The notes: generated by a model not told the origin, from the letters alone. Positions 10,578-20,245 are shown, counted from the stretch's first letter. The stretch: DNA of 64,000 nucleotides from Rhodospirillaceae bacterium (GCA_018401495.1 JAGYJX010000035.1:248001-312000), one strand, 5' to 3'. Program-made: numbers and translations.

Positions 10578-12419
10578 GTGTGCGGAATCGCCGGCTTCGT
10601 GGGGCCGAGGGACCACGGCCTGCTGCGCCGCATGCTCGACAGCATCCGGCATCGCGGCCCGGACGGCGACGGCATGTGGGAGGCCGACAACGTCTCCCTC
10701 GGCATGCGCCGCCTCGCCATCGTCGACCTGCGCACCGGCGACCAGCCGCTGTTCAACCAGGACCGCTCGGTCGTCTGCGTGTTCAACGGCGAGATCTACA
10801 ACCACGTCGAGCTGCGCGCCGAGCTCGAGGGCCGGGGCCACCGGTTCCGCACCGACCACGCCGACGGCGAGGTCATCCCGCATCTCTACGACCGCTACGG
10901 CGACGGCTTCCTCGACCGGCTCGACGGCATGTTCGCCATCGCGCTCTGGGATCTGCGGAGCCGCCGGCTGCTGCTGGCGCGCGACCGGCTCGGGATCAAG
11001 CCGCTGTACGTCGCCGTCGGGACCGGCGGGCGGTTCGCCTTCGGCTCAGAGCCGAAGGCGCTGCTGCCGGTGCCGTGGGTCGACCAGTCGCCCGACCCGG
11101 TGGCGCTGCACCACTATCTGAGCTTCAAGCACGTGCCGGCGCCGATGAGCGCGTTCCGCGGCATCCGCCAGCTCGCGCGCCGGCGAGGTCTGGACGGTGG
11201 CCGACGGCCGGCTGGAGGCCCGGCGGTGGTGGCACCCGAGCGTGGCCCCGGTCGCCGAGACCACCGAGGCCGAGGCGGCGGCGACCATCCGGGAGCTGCT
11301 GGCGGCCGCGGTCGGCGCGCCAGTCGGTGGCCGACGTGCCGTGCGGCGCCTACCTCTCCGGCGGCGTCGACAGCTCGGCGGTCACCGCCCTCATGGCGCA
11401 GTCGGTCGGCCGGCCCATCAAGACCTTCACCCTGGTCTACGGCGAGGCCATGCCCGGCAAGGACGCCGACCGGGAGTTCGCGCGCCAGGTGGCCGCGCGC
11501 TACGGCACCGACCACCACGAGTGCCCGGTCACGCCGCGCGACGTAGTCGACGGCCTGGAGGGCGTCGTCGACGCCTTCGACGAGCCGTTCTCCGGGGTGA
11601 TCTCGACCTATTTCCTGACCGCCTTCATGGCCCGCCACGTCAAGGTGGCGCTGTCCGGGCGACGGCGCCGACGAGCTGTTCGCCAGCTACCGCCCGCACC
11701 GGCTCGCCGCCCCGCTCGCCGCCTTCCGCCGCCACGGCAGCGGCGACAACACCGGGCTGCTCGACGACCTCGGCGCCGGCGACCGCGACACCGTGCTGGC
11801 GCTGGCGCGGACGCCGGAGGCGCAGGCCCGGATGGCGCTGTACCTCAGGCGCGATAACGAGGCCCGCGCCCTGTTGGCGCCCGAACTCAGGGCCGAGATC
11901 GCCGGTGATCCCTCGCTAACCATGATCGAGCGGCTGTACCGGTCGTCGGGCAGCGACGACGACCTCAACCGCGCGCTCTACGTCGACCAGGCGTCGATGC
12001 TGCCGGACCAGGTCCTGGCGTTCGTCGACCGGTTGTCGATGGCGCATTCGCTGGAGGTACGGCCGCCGTTCCTGGACCACCGGCTGGTGGAGTTCGTCAA
12101 CCGGCTGCCCGGCGCGCTGAAGATCCGGCGCGGCCGCGTCAAGCACATCCTCAAGCAGGCGGTCGCCGACCTGCTGCCGCCGGCGCTGGTCGACCGGCCG
12201 AAGGAAGGCTTCCTGATGCCGATCAACCAGTGGCTCCTGCAGGGCCTGGCGCCGCTGGTGGACGACCTGCTGTCGCCGGTGACGATCCGCCGCGTCGGCC
12301 TGCTCGACCCCGATGCGGTCGCCGGCGCGCGGCAGGGCCAGGCGACCGGGCAGCCGGGCGCGGGCGACCGGCTGTGGAGCCTGGTCATGCTGCAGATGTG
12401 GGGGCTGCGGCGGGTGTGA
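10578..12419 (+). CDS. asnB: AsnB-type glutamine amidotransferase (three frameshifts)
   Basis: Asparagine synthetase (glutamine-hydrolysing) family, about 612 residues. The GTG start at 10578 is followed at once by Cys2 (MCGIAGF), the glutaminase nucleophile. The N-terminal class II amidotransferase domain is complete. The synthetase domain has the ATP-binding SGGVDSS loop and LSMAHSLEVRPPFLDH. Three single surplus bases (near 11178, 11312 and 11660) move the frame through all three phases and back. Within this glycan island a WbpS-like role, turning a sugar carboxylate into an amide, is as likely as asparagine synthesis. The family call is firm; the substrate is not. Confidence 0.88.
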
Positions 12420-12535
12420 GGAGAGGCGGACGGTCCGCGTGGGGTAGGTCACCCTGCGCACCTCCGAGGTAGCCGATCTGCGGTGATGGGCGTTACCATG
12501 GCGCGAACTTCGATGTTCCGGCCTTTGGGGGCGTC

Positions 12536-13223
12536 ATGGGCGTGTTCCGGGTAGTTCTGCGCAGCATCTGTCTGGGCGCGATGCTCTGTGCCGGTGTGCC
12601 AGCCACGCTCGCCGCAAACGCCGATGGAGAAACGGCCCCGCAGCCTTTCGTCCCGGACATGTACGACACGATGCGGCGGATGCAGAGAGATCCCCACCTG
12701 CTCGATGCCCTACAGAAGTTGCGCGACGCATCAAAGGAAATGCGCCAGGACCAGGGCCTGCGCGATGCGGTGCATCAAGCCCTGAAGTCGGCGCATGTGG
12801 TTCCAACCCCTTGCCTGGAAGGAACCATACTGGCCGATGGAACGAGGTTTCATTTCGTCTCCGGCGTTATGATGTTCGCGTCGAGCGCCGAGGCGGAACC
12901 GGTACTTCAGGAACACGCGCCCGCGGATCTCAAGGTACCTCTACGAGTTGCACTATCCGGAGTACGCGCGCTACGTCGCGGAAGGCGGCTTGGACCACCT
13001 CAAGGAACCGAAGCGGGAACTCGACCGCGAACAGTTCGCCAGGATCGTGGACATGCAGCAGCGCTTCCGTGAGCGACTGGCCAAGACAGTGGGACGCAAA
13101 CCGGAGGTCATGGAGAAGCTGCGGAACCTGATTCCCGAGGGTGTCCTGAAGGATGCGGGCTTCCAGGCCCGCGTCGCGCTGGAGCGTCCCCGAGGGTGCG
13201 AGCCCTATCAGCCGGCCGAGTAG
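12536..13223 (+). CDS. Secreted protein of unknown function (frameshift)
   Basis: About 228 residues after removing one surplus base near 12935. Residues 1-27 form a clear Sec signal peptide (basic start, hydrophobic core LGAMLCAGVPA, cleavage after TLA-A). The mature part is hydrophilic and helical, rich in Lys, Arg, Glu and Asp, with YLYELHYPEYARYVAEGG after the repaired junction. I recognise no domain. It stands alone between asnB and the convergent formyltransferase, so a periplasmic role linked to the glycan is possible but unproven. Confidence 0.7.
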
Positions 13224-13248
13224 GCAGTCGATCCGGGACCGCCGCCAC

Positions 13249-14067
13249 TCACCGCACCACCAGTTCCATCACCCCGTCCGCCACCCGAAGCGTCAGCGTG
13301 TCCCCGACCCGGCCGAGCACGCCCGGCGACCCCGCGTCGCGCGCCCGGATGGCGGCCACCGGTCGACCACCAGGTCCCCGATCCGCGCCCCCGGCCACGG
13401 GCGCAGGCGCGCGGACTTGGCGGGCGATCGCGGCCGCGGTGTCGCCGGGGTCGATCTGCAGTTCCGCCTCGCTCGGGCGGTGCGCCCAGGTGACGGCGTC
13501 CGCGGCCTGCGCCGACGCCGGCCGGCATCGCTCCGGCGGCGACCCGCTCGACGACCTCGACCGCCACCCCGGCCGCCAGGTCGGAGAGCCGCTGCCGCGA
13601 AGCGTGCCCTGGTCGTCCCCGGCCGTGATCGCCAGCCGCGCCGCGGCGACGACCGGGCCGTCGTCGACCCCGGCGCCCAGGACCACCGCCGAGACCCCGG
13701 TCTCGGCGTCGCCGTGCCGGAGGGCGGCGTGGATCGGCGCGGCGCCGCGCCAGCGCGGCAGCAGCGACGGGTGCAGGTTGAGCGCGACCGGCGCCGCCGC
13801 GAGCACCTCGGCCGCCAGCATCCGGTGATAGGTGGCAACCAGCACCAGGTCCCAGTCCCGCGCCGCGACCGCCGCCTCGCCGTCCCGGCCGAACAGGGTC
13901 GCGACGCCGAGGCGCCCGGCCTCCTCCGCGAGATCCTCCTCGGGATGATAGGGATACGGCCCGGTCTCGCGCCGGGTAACCAGCAGGCTTGGCGCCCGGC
14001 CGGCGCCGACCAGGGCGCGCAGCACCCGGTTGCCGAAGCCGGTCAGGGCGAACAGGGCGATGTTCAT
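13249..14067 (-). CDS. Formyltransferase, probably sugar N-formyltransferase (four indels)
   Basis: Formyl_trans_N plus Formyl_trans_C protein of about 272 residues, the family of methionyl-tRNA formyltransferase and nucleotide-sugar N-formyltransferases. The catalytic Asn, His and Asp are visible in NLHPSLLPRWRGAAP and GAGVDDGP. Four single-base indels (two compensating pairs) were inferred because conserved segments RLSDLAAGVAVEVVERV and RLRPWPGARIGDLVV lie in other frames. It is shorter than the 310 residues usual for Fmt and sits beside a dehydratase, an aminotransferase and WbqC, so N10-formyl-THF-dependent formylation of an amino sugar is the better guess than tRNA formylation. Confidence 0.78.
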   Translation of the reverse strand: MNIALFALTGFGNRVLRALVGAGRAPSLLVTRRETGPYPYHPEEDLAEEAGRLGVATLFGRDGEAAVAARDWDLVLVATYHRMLAAEVLAAAPVALNLHPSLLPRWRGAAPIHAALRHGDAETGVSAVVLGAGVDDGPVVAAARLAITAGDDQGTLRGSGSPTWRPGWRSRSSSGSPPERCRPASAQAADAVTWAHRPSEAELQIDPGDTAAAIARQVRAPAPVAGGADRGPGGRPVAAIRARDAGSPGVLGRVGDTLTLRVADGVMELVVR

Positions 14068-14198
14068 GGCGCGGCTCCGCCGTGGGTCCGGACGTCGGTT
14101 TCAGAGTCGGCGCCGGAGCGCGCGCCAGAGCCGAGGATGCATCCCGGCCGCGCCGCGTGCTAGGGTGAATCAACGTTCGAACCTGGGCAGACGCGGCG

Positions 14199-14555
14199 AT
14201 GAGCCTGAAGATTGCCGGATATCTTTTCACCGGCCCCTACGACCTCGCCGACACCGTGCTGCGGGCCAACCAGAAGCCCAGCGTCTTCGTGCTGGTCAGC
14301 CGCGAGGGCAAGTCCTACGACCCGGTGTTCCGGCTGATCGAGGTCGCCGACACCGCCGGGCAGCGGGTGGAGTTTGCCACCCACCCCGAGCGCGCGCGCT
14401 GGGAGGCGGCGGCCGAGGGCGAACTCGGTGTGTACTTCTTCCGCCCGGACGCGGCGGAGCCCGAGGCCACGGAGGTGCGCCACAATCTGGTGGCCGAGAT
14501 CATGCGCTTGCACCGGCCGCCGCACGGCATCGTCAAGGTCGACGGGGTCGGCTGA
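14199..14555 (+). CDS. Conserved-looking hypothetical protein, 118 residues
   Basis: A compact soluble alpha/beta protein (IAGYLFTGPYDL, VFVLVSREGKSYDPVF, VGVYFF-like strands). There is no signal peptide or membrane span. I do not recognise the family. It lies 25 bp upstream of wbqC in the same direction and divergent from the formyltransferase, so it probably belongs to the glycan operon that runs from here to the second GT61 gene. Confidence 0.65.
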   Translation: MSLKIAGYLFTGPYDLADTVLRANQKPSVFVLVSREGKSYDPVFRLIEVADTAGQRVEFATHPERARWEAAAEGELGVYFFRPDAAEPEATEVRHNLVAEIMRLHRPPHGIVKVDGVG

Positions 14556-14580
14556 CGGCACACCGGAAAGTCCGCGCCCC

Positions 14581-15301
14581 ATGACCACCCTCGCCGTTCT
14601 GCAGCCGGGCTACCTGCCCTGGCTCGGCTATTTCGACCAGATGATCCGGGCCGACGTGTTCCTGCACTACGACACCGTGCAGTATGACAAGCACGGCTGG
14701 CGCAACCGCAACCGGATCCCGGGGCCGAAGGGGCCGTTCTGGCTGACGGTCCCGGTAAAGGCACATCTGGGTGTCCGGCTCGACGAGGTGCGGATCGCCG
14801 GCGACCCGCGCTGGAAGCGCAAGCACGTCGCCTCGCTGCGCCAGACCTACGCCCAGGCGCCACACGCCGGGCCGTACATCGACGCCATCGCCGGGATCCT
14901 CGAGCGCGACTGGGACCGGCTGCTCGACCTCGACCTGGCGCTCATCGGCCAGATCGCGGGCTGGCTCGGAATCGTCACACCGACCGCGCCTGGTGTCGGA
15001 GTTCGCGGTCGAGGGATCCGCCACCGAGCGGCTGCTGGCGCTGTGCCGTGCCGTCGGCGCGACCCGTTACCTGACCGGCGATGCCGCCCGCTCCTACCTG
15101 GACGTCGACGCCTTCACGGCGGCCGGCATAGCGGTCGAGTGGCAGGCCTACCGGCACCCGGTGTACCCGCAGGCCGGCCGGCGCGCCCGCGACGACGGCG
15201 AGCCGGACTTCGTCCCCTACATGTCGGCCGTCGATCTGCTGCTGAATTGCGGGCCCGACAGCGAAAGGATCTTGCATCAAGGGGCGCTTCCGTGTTGCTA
15301 A
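14581..15301 (+). CDS. WbqC-like family protein (frameshift)
   Basis: WbqC family protein, about 239 residues after removing one surplus base near 14985. The N-terminal signature TLAVLQPGYLPWLGYFDQM and VQYDKHGWRNRNRI are typical, as is the C-terminal SAVDLLLNCGPDS. WbqC genes occur in O-antigen and capsule clusters and are thought to help make or attach unusual amino sugars, but the biochemical role is not established. The protein would be cytoplasmic. The ATG at 14581 follows the 118-residue gene closely. Confidence 0.85.
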
Positions 15302-15344
15302 GAAGAGCGGGCGAAGGGGCGTCCGCTTTCTCTCGAAGGTCGAA

Positions 15345-15583
15345 ATGGTGACTGACGACGCGGTACCGTTGAAGCGGTCGCAGATCCTGGCGATCGAAAA
15401 CGCCAAGCGCATCGCCCAGCAGCTGCGGGTCGAGCGCAACGACGCCATTGCCTTGGCCCAGGTACGCCGCGAGCAGGCCGAGCGCGCCGTCAAGCTCTGC
15501 CGGCGCGCGCTCGCGGGTGGGGACGGGAGTCGCTGCAATCCGAGATCGAGGCCCTCGCCGCCGAACTGAACGCCGATACCTGA
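15345..15583 (+). CDS. Small coiled-coil protein (frameshift)
   Basis: A charged, heptad-patterned protein of about 79 residues: AIENAKRIAQQLRVERNDA, then QVRREQAERAV. The helical pattern resumes in another frame (ESLQSEIEALAAELNADT, stop at 15583), so one indel near 15525 is assumed; uncorrected, the frame ends at 15569. It is a single long helix with no recognised family. It lies between wbqC and the dehydratase in the same direction. Confidence 0.5.
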
Positions 15584-15628
15584 TCCGGTCTTCGCTGCAA
15601 TCCGACAACTCTCGAAACGGCGGCCCTC

Positions 15629-16666
15629 ATGTCGAAGACGGTCCTGATCACCGGTGGCGCCGGATTCATCGGCTCGAACCTCGTACACTACCTTCGGGCG
15701 CGTCGGCCCGACCTCCGTCTGATGGTGCTGGACCTGCTGACCTACGCGGGCTCGACCGACTCACTCCCCCCGGACTTCCGCTTCATGGTCGACGCGCCGA
15801 TCACCTTCTGGCACGGCAACGTCTGCAACCCGTCGCTGGTACACCACCTTGTCGAACGCTCCGACATCATCATCCATCTGGCGGCCGAGACCCATGTCAC
15901 ACGGTCGATCTTCGACAACCAGGTGTTCGTCGAGACCGACGTCATGGGAACCCAGACGTTGCTCGGAGCGGTCCTGAAGCACCGCAACAAGGTCGAGCGG
16001 CTGATCCACGTTTCGACATCCGAGGTGTACGGCACCGCGATCGGCGAAGTGATCGACGAAGAACACCCGTTGAACCCGACCAGCCCCTACGCCGCCGCCA
16101 AGTGCGCCGCCGACCGACTGGTCTACAGCTACGTCCAGACCTACGGTCTGCCGGCGACCATCGTGCGGCCGTTCAACAATTACGGCCCGCGCCAGCACAT
16201 GGAAAAGCTGGTGCCACGGTTCCTGACGAGCGCCCTGCTCGAGGAGCCGATGATGGTGCACGGCGACGGCAGCGCGCAGCGCGACTTCGTGCACGTCGAC
16301 GACACCTGCACGGCGCTCCACGCGCTGATCGACGCGCCGATCGATCGGTTGCGCGGCGAGGTCTTCAACGTCGCCTCGGGCGAGGCCCGCTCGGTTATGG
16401 ACATCGCGAACGACATCGTCGCCCTCACCCGTTCAGACCCGGCGCTGGTTCGCCGTATCGAAGAGCGGCCGGGGCAAGTCGTCCTGCACCGTGGCGACTA
16501 CTCGAAGATCCAGGCTCTGCTTGGCTGGAAACCGACCATCGCGTGGCAACAGGGCCTCGCGTCGACATTCGCGTGGTACCAGCAAAATCGCGCCTACTGG
16601 GAACGCCAGCTCAAGCTTCGCGAGATCCCGGTGATCCACGCCGATGGGCGACTGATCCTGCACTAG
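15629..16666 (+). CDS. NAD-dependent nucleotide-sugar 4,6-dehydratase (LegB-like)
   Basis: Extended short-chain dehydrogenase of 345 residues, intact. It has the N-terminal NAD-binding loop GGAGFIGS, HLAAETHV, STSEVYGTA and the catalytic Tyr154-x3-Lys158 pair in SPYAAAKCAADRL, then VRPFNNYGPRQ. These features match hexose 4,6-dehydratases acting on UDP-GlcNAc or dTDP-glucose and most resemble the LegB group. The product would be a 4-keto-6-deoxy sugar, the natural substrate for the DegT aminotransferase 300 bp downstream. The exact nucleotide sugar cannot be told from sequence by eye. Confidence 0.88.
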   Translation: MSKTVLITGGAGFIGSNLVHYLRARRPDLRLMVLDLLTYAGSTDSLPPDFRFMVDAPITFWHGNVCNPSLVHHLVERSDIIIHLAAETHVTRSIFDNQVFVETDVMGTQTLLGAVLKHRNKVERLIHVSTSEVYGTAIGEVIDEEHPLNPTSPYAAAKCAADRLVYSYVQTYGLPATIVRPFNNYGPRQHMEKLVPRFLTSALLEEPMMVHGDGSAQRDFVHVDDTCTALHALIDAPIDRLRGEVFNVASGEARSVMDIANDIVALTRSDPALVRRIEERPGQVVLHRGDYSKIQALLGWKPTIAWQQGLASTFAWYQQNRAYWERQLKLREIPVIHADGRLILH

Positions 16667-16970
16667 CAAGCGGTAAAGAACCGCTTCTGCTTCGGACTTG
16701 TGCCGCGGCACTCGACTTCGTGGCCACCCGGCCCTGGGACCGGTGGCGCCGGGAACCGTCAACCCGACGGTGTAGCCGCTACGTCGCTGCCCTCGCCCTG
16801 GCGGGTGCCCTCCGGCGTCGCCGGCGAGGGGGTATCAGCCAGGCGCTGCCCACTCGTGTCGCTGGGAATCGACAGCGCGCGTGCTACCATGATCCGGGGC
16901 CGATTTGCCCATGTGGCGCCGGGCGCCGCGTAAGCCTGCGGGCGACATGACAGCGGAGTTGGGGAGCGGC
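16667..16970. other. Intergenic stretch before the aminotransferase
   Basis: About 300 bp without a convincing gene. It begins with a small perfect hairpin (arms 16668-16674 and 16680-16686, loop AAAGA) just after the dehydratase stop, with no T-run. The remainder shows no repeat or reading frame that I can support. Confidence 0.4.
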
Positions 16971-18143
16971 GTGGACAAGATCCCGTTTTACAAGCACGAC
17001 CTCGGGGCCGCTGAAATCGAGCAGATCGCCGAAGTCTTCAAGGGCGAGATCCTGACGACCGGCGAGTTCGTCGACCGCCTGGAGCGCCGGCTGGCGAGCA
17101 TTCTGAAGGTTCCGCATGTCCTCGGCGTGACAAGTTGCACCGGAGCGATGCACATGGCGCTGCTGGCGCTAGGCATTGGGCCCGGGGACGAGGTCATCAC
17201 GACGCCGATGAGCTTCATCGCAACCGCCAACGCCATCGTCGAGGCCGGTGCAGTCCCGGTGTTCGTTGACGTGGAGCCGGACACCGGGAACCTTGATGCC
17301 GCCCGCATCGAGGCCGCCATCACGTCTCGGACGCGCGCCATCCTGCCGGTCCATCTGTACGGTCTGATGTGCGACATGCGCTCGATCGGGGAGCTGGCGG
17401 GCAAGCACGGCCTGTCGGTGATCGAAGACGCCGCCCATTGCATCGAAGGCGAGCGCGATGAGCTTCGCCCCGGGCAGGGTTCCGACATGGCGTGCTTCAG
17501 CTTCTTCGCCACCAAGAACCTCACCTGCGGCGAGGGCGGTGCCGTGACATGCCGCTCCGACGAGATGCGCGAGCGCCTCAGGCTTCTGCGCCTGCACGGC
17601 ATGACGAAGACGTCGGCGGATCGCTGGCGCGACGGCTGGACGCCGTGGGACATGGTCTCGCTTGGCTGGAAGTACAATCTGAGCAATATCGAGGCGGCGA
17701 TCCTGCTTCCGCAGCTAGATCGCATGGAGCCGAAGCTCCGCGAGCGGGAGCGGCTGGCGGGCCTGTACACCCGGCTCCTCGGTGATATCGAGGGGCTTGG
17801 ATTGCCGCAGGGTCGGCCCACCGCCAAGCACGCCTGGCACCTGTACACGGTTTGGCTGCCCGAGGATCTGGACCGGAACTGGATGGTCGACCAGCTCCGC
17901 GAGGCAGGGGTAAGCGTGGTGGTCAACTACCTGCCGATCCACCTCATGTCGTATTATCGAGATGCGCTGGGCACGCGCGCGGGGATGTTTCCCGTCGCCG
18001 AGAACATCGGTCGGCGTACCATCTCGCTGCCGTTCTACCCGGGAATGCCCGACGAGCACGTGTCGCAGGTCGCGGAGCGCCTGCGCGCCATCGTGTCCGC
18101 GGCGCGCGCCGCGCCCTCCGCGCGATCCAAAGCCGTTGTCTGA
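16971..18143 (+). CDS. DegT/DnrJ/EryC1 aminotransferase (nucleotide-sugar)
   Basis: PLP-dependent sugar aminotransferase, about 390 residues. GTG 16971 gives M-DKIPFYKHDLG, the usual N-terminus, and has GGGGAG at 16961-16966; an ATG at 16947 is also in frame but has no clear ribosome site. The PLP lysine is Lys182 in FFATKNLTCGEGG; EDAAHCIEG holds the cofactor-ring Asp, and WKYNLSNIEAA is also typical. It probably aminates the 4-keto sugar made by the upstream dehydratase. The GT61 gene follows 41 bp after its stop. A scrap of a second copy lies at 6053-6165. Confidence 0.9.
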   Translation: MDKIPFYKHDLGAAEIEQIAEVFKGEILTTGEFVDRLERRLASILKVPHVLGVTSCTGAMHMALLALGIGPGDEVITTPMSFIATANAIVEAGAVPVFVDVEPDTGNLDAARIEAAITSRTRAILPVHLYGLMCDMRSIGELAGKHGLSVIEDAAHCIEGERDELRPGQGSDMACFSFFATKNLTCGEGGAVTCRSDEMRERLRLLRLHGMTKTSADRWRDGWTPWDMVSLGWKYNLSNIEAAILLPQLDRMEPKLRERERLAGLYTRLLGDIEGLGLPQGRPTAKHAWHLYTVWLPEDLDRNWMVDQLREAGVSVVVNYLPIHLMSYYRDALGTRAGMFPVAENIGRRTISLPFYPGMPDEHVSQVAERLRAIVSAARAAPSARSKAVV

Positions 18144-18184
18144 TCCTGTTGAACGGTCGGTCGTAATCGCTGCGGGGACGGTAG

Positions 18185-20245
18185 ATGGGCGACGGGTCGG
18201 AGACGGTCGCTGCGCCGGCCGAGGGCGGCGCCCTGTTCGAGCGGGCGCTGCGGTCGGGTGAGTGGCCGGCAGATCAGGCTGGCTTCGACCGCCTCGGTTG
18301 TCTCGCTTTCAAGGACGCCTCCTGGTTGTTGACGGCCCTCGCCGCGTCCGGGGGTCCGGCGGCCCGAAACCTGTTGCGAACCGTGGCGCTGTGCCCCGAT
18401 CGGCCGGCCCGGATTCACCTGCTGGCGACGACGATATCGTGGGACATAGCCGCCGACGGCGCCCGGGCGCTGTCGGACGGTGATCGGCGCTGGCTGCTGC
18501 TCGAGGCGGTCACGACGTTCGCCGAGCGTGAGCCCACCGCCCCGTCCGACATCGGTGCCGCGTTCGCCGTGATCGAGGAGCAGCAGGCGCGTGAGTTGCG
18601 TTACGAGCATAGGCGTCGCTACCTCCTGTGGGTCTGGATCCTCTGCTCGCGATCCTCGGAATACTGCGCCCTGTACCGCACCCTCGCCACGCTCGGGCCA
18701 TCGACAACGACCCTGCGCCAGCAACTTATGGTAAACGCGCCGATGCGGCGCTTGGCGATTGAGCGCGCCGACCATGTGCGCGGTGTCTTGCTGCCGCTGC
18801 GGGACGGGCGACCGGTCACGCTGTCGTATTGGCGCTCCGCCAGCACGCTTCTGCGGATCACCGTGGAGGCGTGGTGGAGGGCCGTGCGGTCGCGGCTCAG
18901 TCCGGAAGCGGCGGTCTCGCGGCTTGACACCGTGGTAAACGCGACCACGGCGGCGGCGCTCGAACAGGCCATCCACGACTGCCCGGGCGGGGTACCTGGC
19001 GAGGCGCTGATCGTGTTCGTGCGCGAATTGCCGAGGTCGAACCGGATCCCAGGCCGCGATCTGGTTCGGTTCGCCATCGCGCACCTCGCAGGCCACCGTG
19101 GCGAGATCGCCGCCGACAGCGGTGACGACCAGGTGCTTCGGTTGCGCGTGGCCACCCCTTCCGACTCCGAAGTCAAGACGCTGGCGCCAGGACGGCCGTT
19201 CGTTCCGGTGGCGCCGGTCCGGATCGCCGGCACGACCGAAGTGGTACGTTGGGTGACCGCGCCAAATCCACGGCCCTCCGGCCGACCGGCGCCGCGGAAC
19301 CACGATATCCGCATCGCCGAGTTGCGGGACGTGGTCATCAACCGAGACGACAGCCAATTTGAACTGGCCGGCAGGCGATACTTCACCGACTTCCACTGCC
19401 GCCCGATCAACACCGGCCACGCCGTCTACGATGCGCAGTACATGGCGCTCCACGACGACTTCCGAGGCGCCCACGACGGAACGGCACTGGTTGTCACACC
19501 AAACGCCAAACCGAGCCGCACGATCGAGCACGCCCTGCTCGGCAGCGGCACCAAGTTTCACCACAACTTCGGGCACTTCCTTTATCAGATCGTCCCGAAC
19601 ATCCAGGCCTTCCGCTATTTCCACCCGACGCTCCGGCCGACGATCGTGATGCTGGGGAGCGAATCAGGCTTCCATCGGCAATATTTCGACTACCTCGGCA
19701 TTGACCTGGACGTCGCCTACTCCGGCAACGATGTCATCCTGTGTCGGACGCTCCACGCCTTGGAGGAGCCCGACCTGGGCGCCGTCAACCCCATCAAGTG
19801 GGAACTCTCGCGGCACATGGCGCCGCCGCCCAAACCGGAACTCTCGCCGTTCGGCAGACGCCTCTACCTGTCCCGCCAGGGCATAGCGGCACGGCGCGTG
19901 GTGAACGAGGACGAGGTCGTGGCACTGCTGTCGCGGTTCGGCTTCGAGGCAGTCGTCATGCACGAGCATCCGCCCGAAGTTCAAGTGGCGATCCTCGAGA
20001 AAGCCAACGTGTTGGTAGGCCCGCACGGCAGCGCGTTCGCCAACCTGATGTTCTGCCGCCAGCGCAAGCTGATCATCGAGGGCCATTCCAAGACCGGCCT
20101 CGACGCAACCAGCTTCTTCCACTGGTTCGGCCATGAGATGCATGGGCTGGCGCTGGACACGGTGCCTTTCGGCGATCGACGAACCACCGGAGACAGCTTC
20201 AAGCTTGGGGTCCTGCACGAGTTGCTGCGCACCCTGCTGGGCTGA
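18185..20245 (+). CDS. GT61 (DUF563) glycosyltransferase, copy 2
   Basis: Intact 686-residue paralogue of the gene at 6241-8315. The GT61 part (about residues 370-670) has GTKFHHNFGHFLYQIVPN near 453, RRVVNEDEVVALLSRFGF and VLVGPHGSAFANLMF near 611. The N-terminal 340 residues form an unidentified helical domain that is shared with copy 1 but more diverged. From about residue 340 onward the two are nearly identical in protein and very close in DNA. ATG 18185 follows GGGGAC. There is no transmembrane segment, so it probably works on the cytoplasmic face. Acceptor and donor are unknown. Confidence 0.88.
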   Translation: MGDGSETVAAPAEGGALFERALRSGEWPADQAGFDRLGCLAFKDASWLLTALAASGGPAARNLLRTVALCPDRPARIHLLATTISWDIAADGARALSDGDRRWLLLEAVTTFAEREPTAPSDIGAAFAVIEEQQARELRYEHRRRYLLWVWILCSRSSEYCALYRTLATLGPSTTTLRQQLMVNAPMRRLAIERADHVRGVLLPLRDGRPVTLSYWRSASTLLRITVEAWWRAVRSRLSPEAAVSRLDTVVNATTAAALEQAIHDCPGGVPGEALIVFVRELPRSNRIPGRDLVRFAIAHLAGHRGEIAADSGDDQVLRLRVATPSDSEVKTLAPGRPFVPVAPVRIAGTTEVVRWVTAPNPRPSGRPAPRNHDIRIAELRDVVINRDDSQFELAGRRYFTDFHCRPINTGHAVYDAQYMALHDDFRGAHDGTALVVTPNAKPSRTIEHALLGSGTKFHHNFGHFLYQIVPNIQAFRYFHPTLRPTIVMLGSESGFHRQYFDYLGIDLDVAYSGNDVILCRTLHALEEPDLGAVNPIKWELSRHMAPPPKPELSPFGRRLYLSRQGIAARRVVNEDEVVALLSRFGFEAVVMHEHPPEVQVAILEKANVLVGPHGSAFANLMFCRQRKLIIEGHSKTGLDATSFFHWFGHEMHGLALDTVPFGDRRTTGDSFKLGVLHELLRTLLG

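Noticed and set aside
13249..14067. Assigning the formyltransferase gene as fmt (methionyl-tRNA formyltransferase).
   Set aside because: It is too short, lacks a def or rsmB neighbour, and lies among nucleotide-sugar genes; sugar N-formyltransferase fits better, although not proven.
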